From NCBI GenBank assembly GCA_032719365.1, contig CM064872.1, forward strand, positions 69,566,752-69,630,751: a stretch of DNA of 64,000 nt. The letters are read 5' to 3'. Of this stretch, positions 1 to 8,959 are shown piece after piece. Origin of the DNA: Prinsepia uniflora (taxonomy: Eukaryota; Streptophyta; Magnoliopsida; Rosales; Rosaceae). The translations under genes and the position numbers were made by a program. The stretch's first letter is position 1; the number at the start of each line of letters is the position of its first letter. The notes under the pieces were generated by a model, which saw only the letters and a program-made list of their open reading frames with translations, was not told the origin of the DNA and did no database searches.

Positions 1-610
1 TAATTTAATAGATAAAGAAAGACAAAAAAAATTAGTAAAGTAAGTTTCAATAAAAATAAGTTGGGTCTTTGCTATGATACATAAAATTCATCTATATTAA
101 GCGGACATTTATCAGTGTAGAAATAGTGTTACAGCGATCAAAATCTTTCAATACATGTAGAAATAGTGTTATAGCAATCAAAATCAAATGGTTTGATTCT
201 TAATTCTTGTATGAGAATTATACTCACCTGAATCATTATAGATGCCTAAGGGCTTTCCTAGTGAGCGTCATTTGATTCGATAGTTTGTATGTATTTTGAG
301 CGTAAAGGTGATTGTGTGCTTATTTGGAAGGGATTAGAAGGGGTATATATGGAATAAAACTTTTCTTATAAAATTTACTTAAAAATAGTCCTATGTTTAA
401 TTCTATCTAATTTTTTTTATATAATATAATTGCATCATTTTAACAGTACATTAAATTTGATGAGTTATTCAATCTAATTCAATCTCGCTCACCCAAATGT
501 GGCCTAGGAGCATATGAACACCAACACCAAATCTCAAGATAACAAGGCATTCGGTAAAATCTGTATACTTAATTATTTGCTATGAGACTAACATAGCTAG
601 AACTTGTTAG
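1..610. other. AT-rich intergenic DNA, no gene seen
   Basis: I see no coding region, RNA gene or clear element here. A short direct repeat (a phrase containing gtagaaatagtgtta) occurs at about 117 and 157. The last 8 bases (603-610, CTTGTTAG) are the left target-site duplication of the MITE that follows. Confidence 0.6.
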
Positions 611-1176
611 TAGAGGTGGGCACGGTTTGGTTCGATACGGATATTGACAATATCTAAATCCAAACCGTTAAAATCTTAACGGTTCGATACGGTTTGGATT
701 TTATAAAATTAGAAATAAAACCGTTTCAATCCAAACCGTTACTAACGGTTTAGTTTGGATCAAAACAGTTTAAAACCGTTAAGAAATAATAAAAAATAAG
801 GATACAAAAAAAAATCAATATTCAATATTCAAAATTTTATATATTAAGCTTGTTACGTTTTGAATTGCAAATATTATCACTATACAAAAATTTATCAAAC
901 ACAAAAACTATTTAATAAATTTTTATTTTACTCTTATATGAGTATATATATATATATATACACTTATATGGGTATATCTAGATATCCTTTTATTTTTATT
1001 TTTTTACTTTGTATTAATAATAGATTTAAACGTTAATAAAAATTAATATATTCTTTAACGGTTCGGTTTGGATTCTCAAACCGTTTGACTTTTATCCGGT
1101 CAAACCTAAACTGTTTGATAAATAACGGTTTGAAGCGGATCGGTTAGCAGTTGTAATGGATTTGTGCCCACCCCTA
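611..1176. mobile_element. hAT-type MITE, 566 bp, with 8-bp TSD
   Basis: The element starts with TAGAGGTGGGCAC and ends with GTGCCCACCCCTA, a 13-bp terminal inverted repeat with one mismatch. The flanks 603-610 and 1177-1184 are identical (CTTGTTAG), an 8-bp target-site duplication diagnostic of hAT elements. There is no transposase; the interior is AT-rich and studded with AACCGTT/AACGGTT subterminal motifs, as in non-autonomous hAT elements of plants. It must have been mobilised in trans. Confidence 0.93.
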
Positions 1177-1356
1177 CTTGTTAGACCCCAATTGCCATGT
1201 GGTGGTATAAAAAAGCTTTTGGGTCTCTTCCTTTCAGACTCTTTTGGAAAAGTTCTACCCTTGAGTTTTTTTATCAATTGGCACAAAGCTTAGTTACTAC
1301 CCGGCCCAAATTCCAAAATGCAACTTGGAAGCTAGATTTACGTAGTCGATATTAGA

Positions 1357-2395
1357 TCTGTTAATCGGTTTTTTTGGTTCAATTTTTTTACCCTAAATGA
1401 AACCGAACCGGGTAAGGAATTCGTTCTAATTTGGTCCGGTTCTCACCCTCAAACTCAATTCAACTGAAAACCGATTAAATCAGTTCGATTTGATTTTGAA
1501 TCGATTTTGAACCAGTTTTCTAGTTGCGATCAAGATCGAGATCGAGGGTCAATGAGATCGAGGATCGACTGAGATCGAAGGTAAGGGTGAGACCATGAGA
1601 AAGATCGTCTGATTGAGGGAGAGGGTGAGATCATGAGAGAGATCGAAGATCGAAAGAGATCGAGCTAGCCATCGAGGGAGAGGAAGAAGGAGAGGGAAAG
1701 GAAGAGGCTGAGAGGAAGAGATCGAGGGACATCATGGATGGGTTCGACGAAGAGACCGAGGTAAGGCCGCAAAATCGTATGCGGTGAGCCCATCTGGTGA
1801 GGTCGAGCGCCAAAGGAGATGGAGAGTCGAGATCGAGGGAGATGGGGAGAGGAGATATCATATGAAATGATGTCGATGAGGGGTGGCCGTGAGAATGAAG
1901 GGAGGCCATGAGGGGAGGCCGTGAGTTTGATAAAGGATAGATATGAGACGATGTTAATGAGGGAGATGCGACCCGAGAGACGGAGAGAGTCGAGTGTGGC
2001 TACTAGCAGTGGCTAGGGATTTGGGAATTGGGATAGCGACTGAGCGAGACTACGAGAGGGATAGGGATTTGAGATTGGGAATGTTGGCAAACGACGTCGT
2101 TTTGGAAGGAGAGAAAGTTGGGCGTTGGGGACCTGGGATTGGACTGGGCTTCCATTGTTTCTAACTTTCTGGGCTGGGCTGGGGACTTGGGGTTGGGCTG
2201 GACTTCCATTAAAACCCCAAAAAAGAAGCCCACTCCATTAAAACCCAAAAACAGAAGCCCATTTATTTTAGTTCGATTATTCGGTTCGGTTCGGTTTCGT
2301 TAAATTGGAAACCAAAACTAAACCGGGTTATACTCGATTCAGTTCGGTTTTTATTATATGATTTCGGTTTTCATTCGGTTTTGTTTTTTTAGATT
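1357..2395. repeat. Probable non-autonomous repeat rich in TTCGGTT/AACCGAA
   Basis: Both ends carry runs of GGTTCGGTT/AACCGAACC-like motifs typical of subterminal regions of plant DNA transposons. The middle (about 1530-2000) is a GA-rich, GATCGAG-repeating low-complexity tract, and 2129-2210 holds an imperfect 28-bp direct repeat ending CTTCCATT. I find no terminal inverted repeat or target duplication, so the boundaries and class are uncertain. Open frames here are by-products of the low-complexity composition. Confidence 0.4.
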
Positions 2396-2910
2396 AAAAA
2401 AACATAATATCGAATCATAGGTGCCAAAGAGGAGAAAAGGCTATTATGGGGCCAATATCGATAAATTAGGCCAACTAGGATGATGAATACCAAGCCATGG
2501 TGAGAACCTTCCTTGCTAACTAGTTTTAAGGGAATTCTACACATAGGCTTTTAAGAAAAATAAATTGCCGGTTAATCTTATTTCCACAGTTGTGGTGCCC
2601 GGTCGATTGCTAAGACAGAAGACCCATCATGGTGCACTCTAACTCGAGTTGCCCCCATTATCTCACCACAACAATATGGATCCAGCCCGCCTAGACATCC
2701 AAGTTATATTTTTTCGACTCATGATGAAGCTCTTATGTCTATTAGGAATAATAGTTCTAGACTAGAAATCCTACTCCCCATAGAAGTTTGCTTTCCAAAG
2801 TGAAGAGAGCATCAAAATCCAATTAGAATTTGTAGTTCTAATTGGAGGCCATTGTGGCTATAAGTGTCCAATCAACTACTAGGAAGGAAACTCGTGAAAT
2901 GATAGGGCAA
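2396..2910. other. Intergenic DNA, nothing recognised
   Basis: No coding, RNA or repeat signature stands out in this stretch. Confidence 0.5.
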
Positions 2911-2985
2911 AGTAGGGGGTGGGCATAGGTTGGGTCGAGCCCAGTTTTGGAGGAACCAGTCCCGACCCATATGGAAAAAGTGAAA
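2911..2985. repeat. hAT-like terminal fragment
   Basis: The sequence begins TAGGGGGTGGGCA, close to the terminal repeat of the MITE at 611-1176, and continues with GGTTGGGTCGAGCCC-type motifs common in plant hAT subterminal regions. No matching opposite end is visible, so it looks like a truncated relic. Confidence 0.4.
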
Positions 2986-3054
2986 GGCACTGTAGTGGAG
3001 TAGATACAAAAGGACTTGCCATAAGTGACATTCTTTTTCATTATCATTTCGTTT

Positions 3055-3342
3055 TTAGATGTTTGTGTTCACGTTTTATGCTTGAGATATGAAGAAATTA
3101 AGGTTTTAAGAAAGATTAATAATGAGTGGTGGGAGAAATAATGAACAAATATAAAAGGAAAAGTACACAAAATGAAAAGTATAAACAAAAAACTAAAATT
3201 ATTTAATTTGATTTTCACTTTTGAGCTTTTGCTTTCATTCTTCCTTATTTATCTCTTTTCATACCATTACTCACATTTACCTTTTCTATCTTTCTTATAC
3301 ATTTTTTGATATCTCACGCATAAAAAGTGAAAATAAAGAACC
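3055..3342. mobile_element. Palindromic MITE, copy 1
   Basis: A 23-bp segment at 3068-3090 (TTCACGTTTTATGCTTGAGA...) is repeated inverted at 3309-3331 with three mismatches, and further inward segments are also loosely inverted, so the whole 0.29-kb stretch could fold on itself. No ORF. Target duplication not resolved. A second copy lies at about 3523-3760. Confidence 0.6.
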
Positions 3343-3350
3343 AAATTAAA

Positions 3351-3501
3351 AATGGTTATGAAAAGAACATTCAAAATTTCATTTCAATGATTAATGGTGT
3401 AAAATTAATATCCAATAGTTAAGATTAATGGTTATGAAAAGAACATTCAAAATTTCATTTCAATGATTAATGGTGTAAAATTAATATCCAATAGTTAAGA
3501 T
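3351..3501. repeat. Perfect 76-bp tandem duplication (2 copies)
   Basis: The 76-bp unit beginning AATGGTTATGAAAAGAACAT at 3351 starts again at 3427 and is identical through about 3500. The copies abut directly. Perfect identity in AT-rich non-coding DNA implies a recent duplication, or an assembly artefact. Confidence 0.9.
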
Positions 3502-3522
3502 AGTTATCTCGTTTAGTAACTA

Positions 3523-3760
3523 TTTGGTTTTTTTATTTTCACTTCGTGCTCTTTGTACTTGAGATATGAATAAAGTAAATATAAGTAAAATGAATGAAAA
3601 AGAGTAATGATAAAGAGATAAAGAGAAGAAAGAATAAAGAGAACAAAATTGAAGGTAAAAACCACTCGAAATAATTTTCATTTTGTGTTAACTTCTTCCA
3701 TTTGTTCTTATATTGTATTTTTCCTTCATTTTGCTCAACCTTACCTACAAACACTAACAT
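3523..3760. mobile_element. Palindromic MITE, copy 2
   Basis: The left end (TTTGGTTTTTTTATTTTCAC, then CTTGAGATATGAA) matches the reverse complement of the right end of the MITE at 3055-3342. The right end is not clearly matched, so this copy is diverged or truncated. The minus-strand ORF across it is an AT-rich chance frame. Confidence 0.45.
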
Positions 3761-3780
3761 TTAAAAATAATTTTAAGCTA

Positions 3781-6603
3781 TTTTTATTTTCAATTTAAGG
3801 TGTTTGCATTAATCTTTGGATTACTAATCAATATTAAACGTTACCTATATATATTATCTCCAACTTAACCCGTGAAGATGTTATTAACACAATGCTACCA
3901 GTGGTGGATCATTTGGTAGAATCGTGTCTAGAGTTTAGTGTGGGAATAATTAACTCCCACCCCCCAATGACTTGTTTTTACTTAGCCACGCAACCCTAAC
4001 AAAAATCTCCAATAGGGATTTTCTCCGCTCCACCTTCTCAGAATTTGTACAACCTAGCTACCTCCTCTAGGTGGCATATATAGTCAGTTGGATTGTCACT
4101 TGAGTCACCTTCTCTACCATGTACAAGCTCCACCACTCCATCTTATAGACTTGGATAAGAAGCTTGATTTTTTTGGCTCAAAATTTCTTTTTCGCTCGAG
4201 AGGAACTCAAAATATTGAACTTGACTAAGCGACGCCATCCTCCTTTTTTAAACCCATAGAACAATCAAAATACAGTTTATCTCCATTTTTTTTATAGGTC
4301 AAAGTGCTATATTCTATACTATCGATTTGTAATCCACTCAAGTCTCTTCAAAACAACCTATGAAAGGTGTTAGATCCCTGAAATTAGATAGTTAGGAAAA
4401 TGAAAATTTTGAAAGTAAAACCAGATAAATCCTTTGAAATCAACTCGGCTTGACCAAACATGCCGTCCTTACGATTCCAAAATAATTTTCTTTTCGGTAA
4501 AAATCAGGATGTGTCCTCAAATTCGAAAGGCGGGCCTAATTTCTGCTCGGAGGGGTAAGGGGACAGCCTAATCCCCGTGGGGAGCAGTGGTGCAGCACTG
4601 CAGCTTGCCGCTGACCACATATAAGTGTGGCTTTCAAACTCCTATCAATTAGGCACCTGAAAATTTATCCTCTAGAGGTGATGGACATTTTGCCAATTTT
4701 AGTGCTTAAGAATTTTCACTAGTAAATTGTGTTATATATAAAGCATGTAATACCAACCTTCGAATAAGTTGAGCTCGAACAATCCTTTAATAATTCGACT
4801 TATTAGGTAGTTATTCAAAATAATTCAACTTAACCTACTGCAGGTCATCCCCTAAAACCCTAATTGAGTTTTTAGCAGAGCATCACCTGGTAAAAGTTGT
4901 GTGTATATACACATACCAAAAGAATATAGTGGAGTTCGGGGTTCGACTTTCTTCAAATGAAACTAATATTGCATGATCTATCCAAAAGTTTTTGTTTTTT
5001 ATTTTTATTTTTTATTTTTAATTCTTACGCAATAATCTTGTGAAAAAGAATTATATATATATATATTAAGTATTGATCTTGTTTTTTATGACTTTCAAGC
5101 CCGAATTTAATAGGTACGAGGAAAAAGAATATTACGTACGTATTAATATAAACCGCAAAAATATGGTACGTACAAAAATTCTACATGAGCTAGGAATACA
5201 TAGCACGGAGTGATCAAATGCTTTCTTAGATTGTGACCATTTCATATAGACGACCTATTCATGTTATATATATGCAATAGAAATGAACTGAATGGAAGAT
5301 GATCTGTGAACTTATAATTACTGTATCCCTTAAAACTGGCCACATGATTCCTATTTTCCACTGCAACAAAATGTTGGAAACTTCCTTTCGATATACGTAT
5401 TCAAATGATTTATAATACTAAGCTCTAGGAAGAAGACAATGCCATTTCAATCTGAAAGAGATACAAATATATAATTAACTAATTAAGCATCCCTTGTGTT
5501 TATGTGTTTATCAAAAGAAAGGAAAGAAGGAAAAGTTTCTTATCTAACAATAGATTTTGTTAATTAGAATGCTTCAAAAAGAATAGTATGTAGCATTTAT
5601 GTGACATGTTTGGTGAGGTTAATTTGGTGATCTGAGTGCAAATTAAGAATTAATAGAAACTAGAAAATGTTTGTGTGCATGCTTTGAAATGATAAAGTAT
5701 ATTGTTGTCCCACACACATGAAATATCTTTAGTTTTCATGCATTTTGTTAAGAAGCCAAGCTTCTTCATGCATCATTGGTACCAAGATGAAACACTTAAT
5801 CAAATTAGCATACTAATCTCTCTATATATAACTCTATTGATTTAACATACCTCTGGGCCTTAAGCCTTCTTTAAACTTTAAAAAGAGATCGAAGAAGTTA
5901 TAATTGCATAAATAGTATGAATTTTTTGTTGCAATTGCATGAATGTAAATGTAAATAATTAACAAGGTTCGTTAGTTCACAATTTTGACATATTTGATAA
6001 TCAAGTCACAAAAAAGAGATAATTTTATATTTTATAATACAAAGTAGAATGTAATTTATGTTCTGTTTTTAATAACGCAATTTAAAGTTAGAAAAAAAAA
6101 ACAAATTCAAAAATAGAATTGACACATACTCAGTAAATGAATGAAGTAGAAACTATCACTTGTATACTAATTATTAGGCGTCCTTAATCGTATGTTTACA
6201 ATTCATGTGATAATCCCCAAACTCTAACGTTGCTTGCTGCTCTATTCAGACAATATATATTTCAAAACAATATTAATGCACCACAACAAGGTACATATGC
6301 ATCGAATATACAGCAATACTTTCTTAACGAATCGATCATCAACTTCCTTCAAAATATTCCGATCCAAATATATATATATATATATATATAAAAGAATTAA
6401 AGTAGATTGAGACATCGAATTAAGTAGATTAAAAGTACATGAAAAAAAAAAGATCTCAAATTAAGAATTCGAATTCGAATGCAATATCATCAAGGACAAG
6501 ATATGATCGATTATGCATGAAAATGAAGAATTAAATAGTGAAATTAAGGTAATAAAAGAAGAAGAATGAATTAAGCGAATAATAATTAAGGAGCTAGGAT
6601 GAC
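3781..6603 (-). other. Presumed first intron / downstream part of the MADS gene
   Basis: This stretch follows the splice donor of the MADS exon on the minus strand. I looked for the short exon 2 (start of the I/K region) and did not recognise it. MIKC genes often have a first intron of several kilobases, so the remaining exons may lie beyond position 1. Contents: AT-rich DNA, TA microsatellites (5053-5065, 6368-6391) and a short GC-rich patch near 4540-4620 with no recognised identity. The gene could also be a fragment. Confidence 0.45.
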
Positions 6604-6785
6604 CTGGTGCTTGCAAAATCGTAGAGCTTGCCGGTGCTGGAGAAGATCATAACTCCGACCTCCGCGTCGCAGAGGATCGCGAGCTCCTTGGCCTTCTTCA
6701 GCAACCCATTCCTCCTTTTGGAAAACGTCACTTGCCTGCTCGTCGAGTTGTCGATCCTCCTTATCACAATCTTACCCCTCCCCAT
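6604..6785 (-). CDS. MIKC-type MADS-box transcription factor, exon 1 (AGL17/ANR1-like)
   Basis: A DNA-binding transcription factor of the nucleus. The exon starts with ATG at 6785 and encodes MGRGKIVIRRIDNSTSRQVT followed by the rest of a complete MADS domain: the SKRR.GLLKKAKELAILCDAEV helix and the IFSSTGKLYDFAS strand are intact. It ends at a GT donor (complement of 6603-6602; CACCAG before GTCATC), giving a 182-nt coding exon, the usual length for exon 1 of MIKC-type genes. The KIVIRRIDNSTSRQVTFSKRRNGLLKKAKELAILCDAEVGV pattern is typical of the AGL17 clade (AGL17, AGL21, ANR1, AGL16), whose members act in root, nitrate and flowering responses; that role is inferred from the family only. 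I, K and C regions are not visible downstream, so the gene is either split by a long intron or truncated. Known: MADS proteins bind CArG boxes as dimers. Confidence 0.95.
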
Positions 6786-6795
6786 CGATCACCAC

Positions 6796-7049
6796 CTACC
6801 AAATCTAGGTCACTCTTTCGATATCAATTCCTCGAAAAATAATTCAAATTCTAATCTCAAGCTACACCATCAAGCTAAACATTCGTTCATCATGTAAGAT
6901 CGGATAAAGAACAACCAAGAAATCAAATCTCAAGGAGAGACCAGATATTATAATAATAAGAAGAAATTAAGGGATGAGATAAATAAATTAAAATTAAGAA
7001 ATAGATGGAGTTGATAAAAAATAAAATTAAAAAAAAAAAAAAACTTACT
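6796..7049 (-). other. Probable 5'UTR intron of the MADS gene
   Basis: On the minus strand a strong donor (CTCCAA then GTAAGTTTTTTT, near 7049) and an acceptor (ATTTGGTAG, ending near 6796) bracket an AT-rich stretch that ends 10 bases before the start codon. A leader intron just before the MADS exon is common in MIKC genes. The poly-T run just after the donor is unusual but U-rich, as plant introns are. No transcript evidence is available. Confidence 0.55.
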
Positions 7050-7148
7050 TGGAGCTGAAAGAAGAAGCTGGTGAAGCTTTTAAGTAATGGAGACAAAGGA
7101 AGGTGTAGAGCTTTGGATGTACTGCTGATGATTCGCATCAGCACAAAG

Positions 7149-7156
7149 CTATATAA
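7149..7156 (-). promoter_or_regulatory. TATA box of the MADS gene
   Basis: The minus strand reads CCTTATATAGC here, a good TATA box. It lies about 100 bases upstream of the proposed leader-intron donor, which places a transcription start near 7120. Confidence 0.6.
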
Positions 7157-7230
7157 GGAAAGTGTACCTCAGGGCACCAAAACCCCTATCTTTTTGCGTA
7201 CAAAACCACTACCGGTTTTCTATTTTCGGA

Positions 7231-7236
7231 CACGTG
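7231..7236. promoter_or_regulatory. G-box CACGTG
   Basis: A palindromic CACGTG core (context GGACACGTGGAC) lies about 80 bases upstream of the TATA box. G-boxes are bound by bHLH and bZIP factors; activity here is inferred only from motif and position. Confidence 0.45.
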
Positions 7237-7325
7237 GACTAATCAGCTGCCGCGAGACCTCGAATTCTTTAATTAGCCGGCCGTCGTATAGATCGTTGAC
7301 GCGTGGGTCTACGTATACGTACGAC

Positions 7326-7335
7326 CTATTTTTGG
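7326..7335. promoter_or_regulatory. CArG-like box in the MADS promoter
   Basis: CTATTTTTGG fits the CYWWWWWWRG form of the CArG box, the binding site of MADS proteins, about 175 bases upstream of the TATA box. It would allow auto- or cross-regulation by MADS factors, but such short sites also occur by chance. Confidence 0.35.
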
Positions 7336-7362
7336 GAATATTCCGCTTTTTTCAAATTGCTC

Positions 7363-7386
7363 GGGGGGGGGGGGGGGGGGGGGGGG
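7363..7386. repeat. Uninterrupted G24 homopolymer
   Basis: Twenty-four consecutive G residues on the plus strand, about 210 bases upstream of the MADS TATA box. The tract can form a G-quadruplex and is prone to length change and to sequencing error. Confidence 0.9.
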
Positions 7387-7485
7387 AGGCGTTGGGCAGA
7401 AAGTGAAAAGGTAGTTGGACCAAATTGCCTTCCCGGAGTATTCCAAATTCCCGTTGTGTCCCCCGATGGCAGTGGGGAGTGTTTA

Positions 7486-7525
7486 CTAAAATGACAAGTG
7501 GGTGCTGTGTAGCCTGTCATTTTAG
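7486..7525. repeat. Perfect 11-bp inverted repeat
   Basis: CTAAAATGACA (7486-7496) and TGTCATTTTAG (7515-7525) are exact reverse complements with an 18-base loop. It may be a small hairpin or a miniature element relic; it lacks a following T run, so I do not call it a terminator. Confidence 0.6.
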
Positions 7526-7777
7526 GCAGGGTTTCTCTAAACGAAGAATTTTGTTTTTGGTTTTATTTTTTGAAGGAGAAAGGCATGTAAAAAAATATGT
7601 AATTATTTTGGTTACATGGGAGCTTTCCTTAAAGATATAGGGTGGGCAAAGTCCAAACTCTAAACCCATTTTGGCATTTACCAAAAAAATTAACACAAGT
7701 GGGTGCTTTTTGGGAAGTAAATATTTCAGTAATGCTTGCTTAATTGGGGCCTCCCTTTAATTAAATTACTATCATGC

Positions 7778-7829
7778 AAGTTTGCTAAAAGACGATTTAA
7801 CCAAAAAAAAAAAAAGTTTGCTAAAAGAC
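7778..7829. mobile_element. Tiny poly-A retroposon insertion with 16-bp TSD (A)
   Basis: The 16-bp sequence AAGTTTGCTAAAAGAC occurs at 7778-7793 and again at 7814-7829. Between them lie 20 bases: GATTTAACC plus a run of A. Long target duplications with an A tail mark target-primed reverse transcription by LINE machinery. The insert is an extremely 5'-truncated copy and shares its ATTTAAC-A(n) end with the insertion at 24215-24267. Confidence 0.75.
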
Positions 7830-8035
7830 AATGCTAAGGTTGGGTCACCAAATGTTTCTGTTCAATTATTGCCCATAATAACATATTATTTTATTTTATT
7901 TTAAAAACATGTACGATATTTATTTACAACGGAATAAAGTGTACAAATATGAGAATATATTTTTTTATGTTCTAATTACATTTTGGCAGCATTTTTAATT
8001 TTATTAAGAAAAAAGAATCTCAACCATGCACCAAC

Positions 8036-8078
8036 TATTATAATACAACTTTTCAAAAAAAAAATTATTATAATACAA
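8036..8078. mobile_element. Possible third poly-A micro-insertion
   Basis: A 13-bp direct repeat TATTATAATACAA (8036-8048, 8066-8078) flanks CTTTTC plus a run of A. It resembles the other two micro-insertions, but the repeat is AT-only apart from one C and the A run is followed by a T, so slippage is a real alternative. Confidence 0.4.
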
Positions 8079-8224
8079 AAGACTAGGAAATTTCCTTGGA
8101 CTAATAACATAGTGAATAACATACATATATACATATATATATATATGACAGAATCAAAATTTGAATAGGCTTATGAAATTCTCCTAATTTATCGTACAAA
8201 TAGAAAATAAAAAACTATTATTTG

Positions 8225-8930
8225 TCTTGATCGAAGCTCTGAAGGGTTGTTCGATCAATAACACTCTGATGTTTAAGTTAATTTTGAGAGAGAAATTAAA
8301 AAAATTTTAAAATCAATTAATCGAATACTTTAAAAGTAAAATGAGTTTCACTATTTATAAAAAAATATTGTAAGTGTTAGAACATTTTGATTGGTCGATA
8401 GAATTTTGTAATTAATAAAAAATTATTTTTTAATAATTTAATATTAATAATGATTGTTTATTTAAATAATATATTCAGTTATTGAAAATACTATTTAATG
8501 TGTGAGTGTCTGTGAGATATTAATGTCATTAACAAGGGAAAATTTGGTCATTATATGATTTATGCGTCACTTGACATCTCCATAATTTTATGATAATTTA
8601 TGATTCCATAAATACCTCAAGATCACGTGGGAATTCAGAGAATCGTAAAAGATGTAAGTTTTTGGTAGTCCCAATAAATCATATTTGGGCTATGACTCTA
8701 TTTTGTCTTGCATTGCTCTTCTGCAAGATAAATTCCTCTAGGTTTGGAATATTACTTCAAGTTTATGTAAGTAAGAATAAACTTTGGATTTGTATGATTG
8801 GGCTTGGCTTGTGGCTCTCTTGTAATTATCCTCTTCATTCTAGGATTTTAAGTTTGCAACTCCAATTCAAAATAAAACCCAAAAGTTTTAATGGAAAACT
8901 AAATTGTAATGAATTTTTTAGTAAAAATAT
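8225..8930 (-). repeat. Diverged LTR relic, same family as the LTR at 36.4/47.3 kb
   Basis: The stretch CACTCTGATGTTTAAGTT followed by an AT-rich tract with CACTATTTATA resembles the start of the LTR near 36.47 kb (CGCTCCAATGCGTAAGTCAG). Later, GGGAATTCAGAGAATCGTAA ... AAGTTTTTGGTAGTCC aligns with AGGAATTCAGGGAATTCTAA ... GTAGGTTTTTGATAGTCC at 47.21-47.25 kb. So this looks like an old LTR of the Tat-like family. Ends and target duplication were not resolved. The plus-strand ORF at 8590-8937 lies inside it and is not a gene. Confidence 0.5.
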
Positions 8931-8959
8931 TATTTAAAAGGTGAATCATTAGCTTAATT

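Noticed and set aside
7071..7406. 111-codon plus ORF with poly-Gly
   Set aside because: Antisense to the MADS promoter and leader, and the glycine run is the G24 homopolymer.
7486..7525. Hairpin considered as a terminator or microRNA precursor
   Set aside because: Stem of only 11 bp, no T run, loop of 18; too short for a plant microRNA precursor.
8590..8937. 115-codon plus ORF
   Set aside because: Falls in an LTR relic that aligns to non-coding LTR sequence at 47.2 kb.
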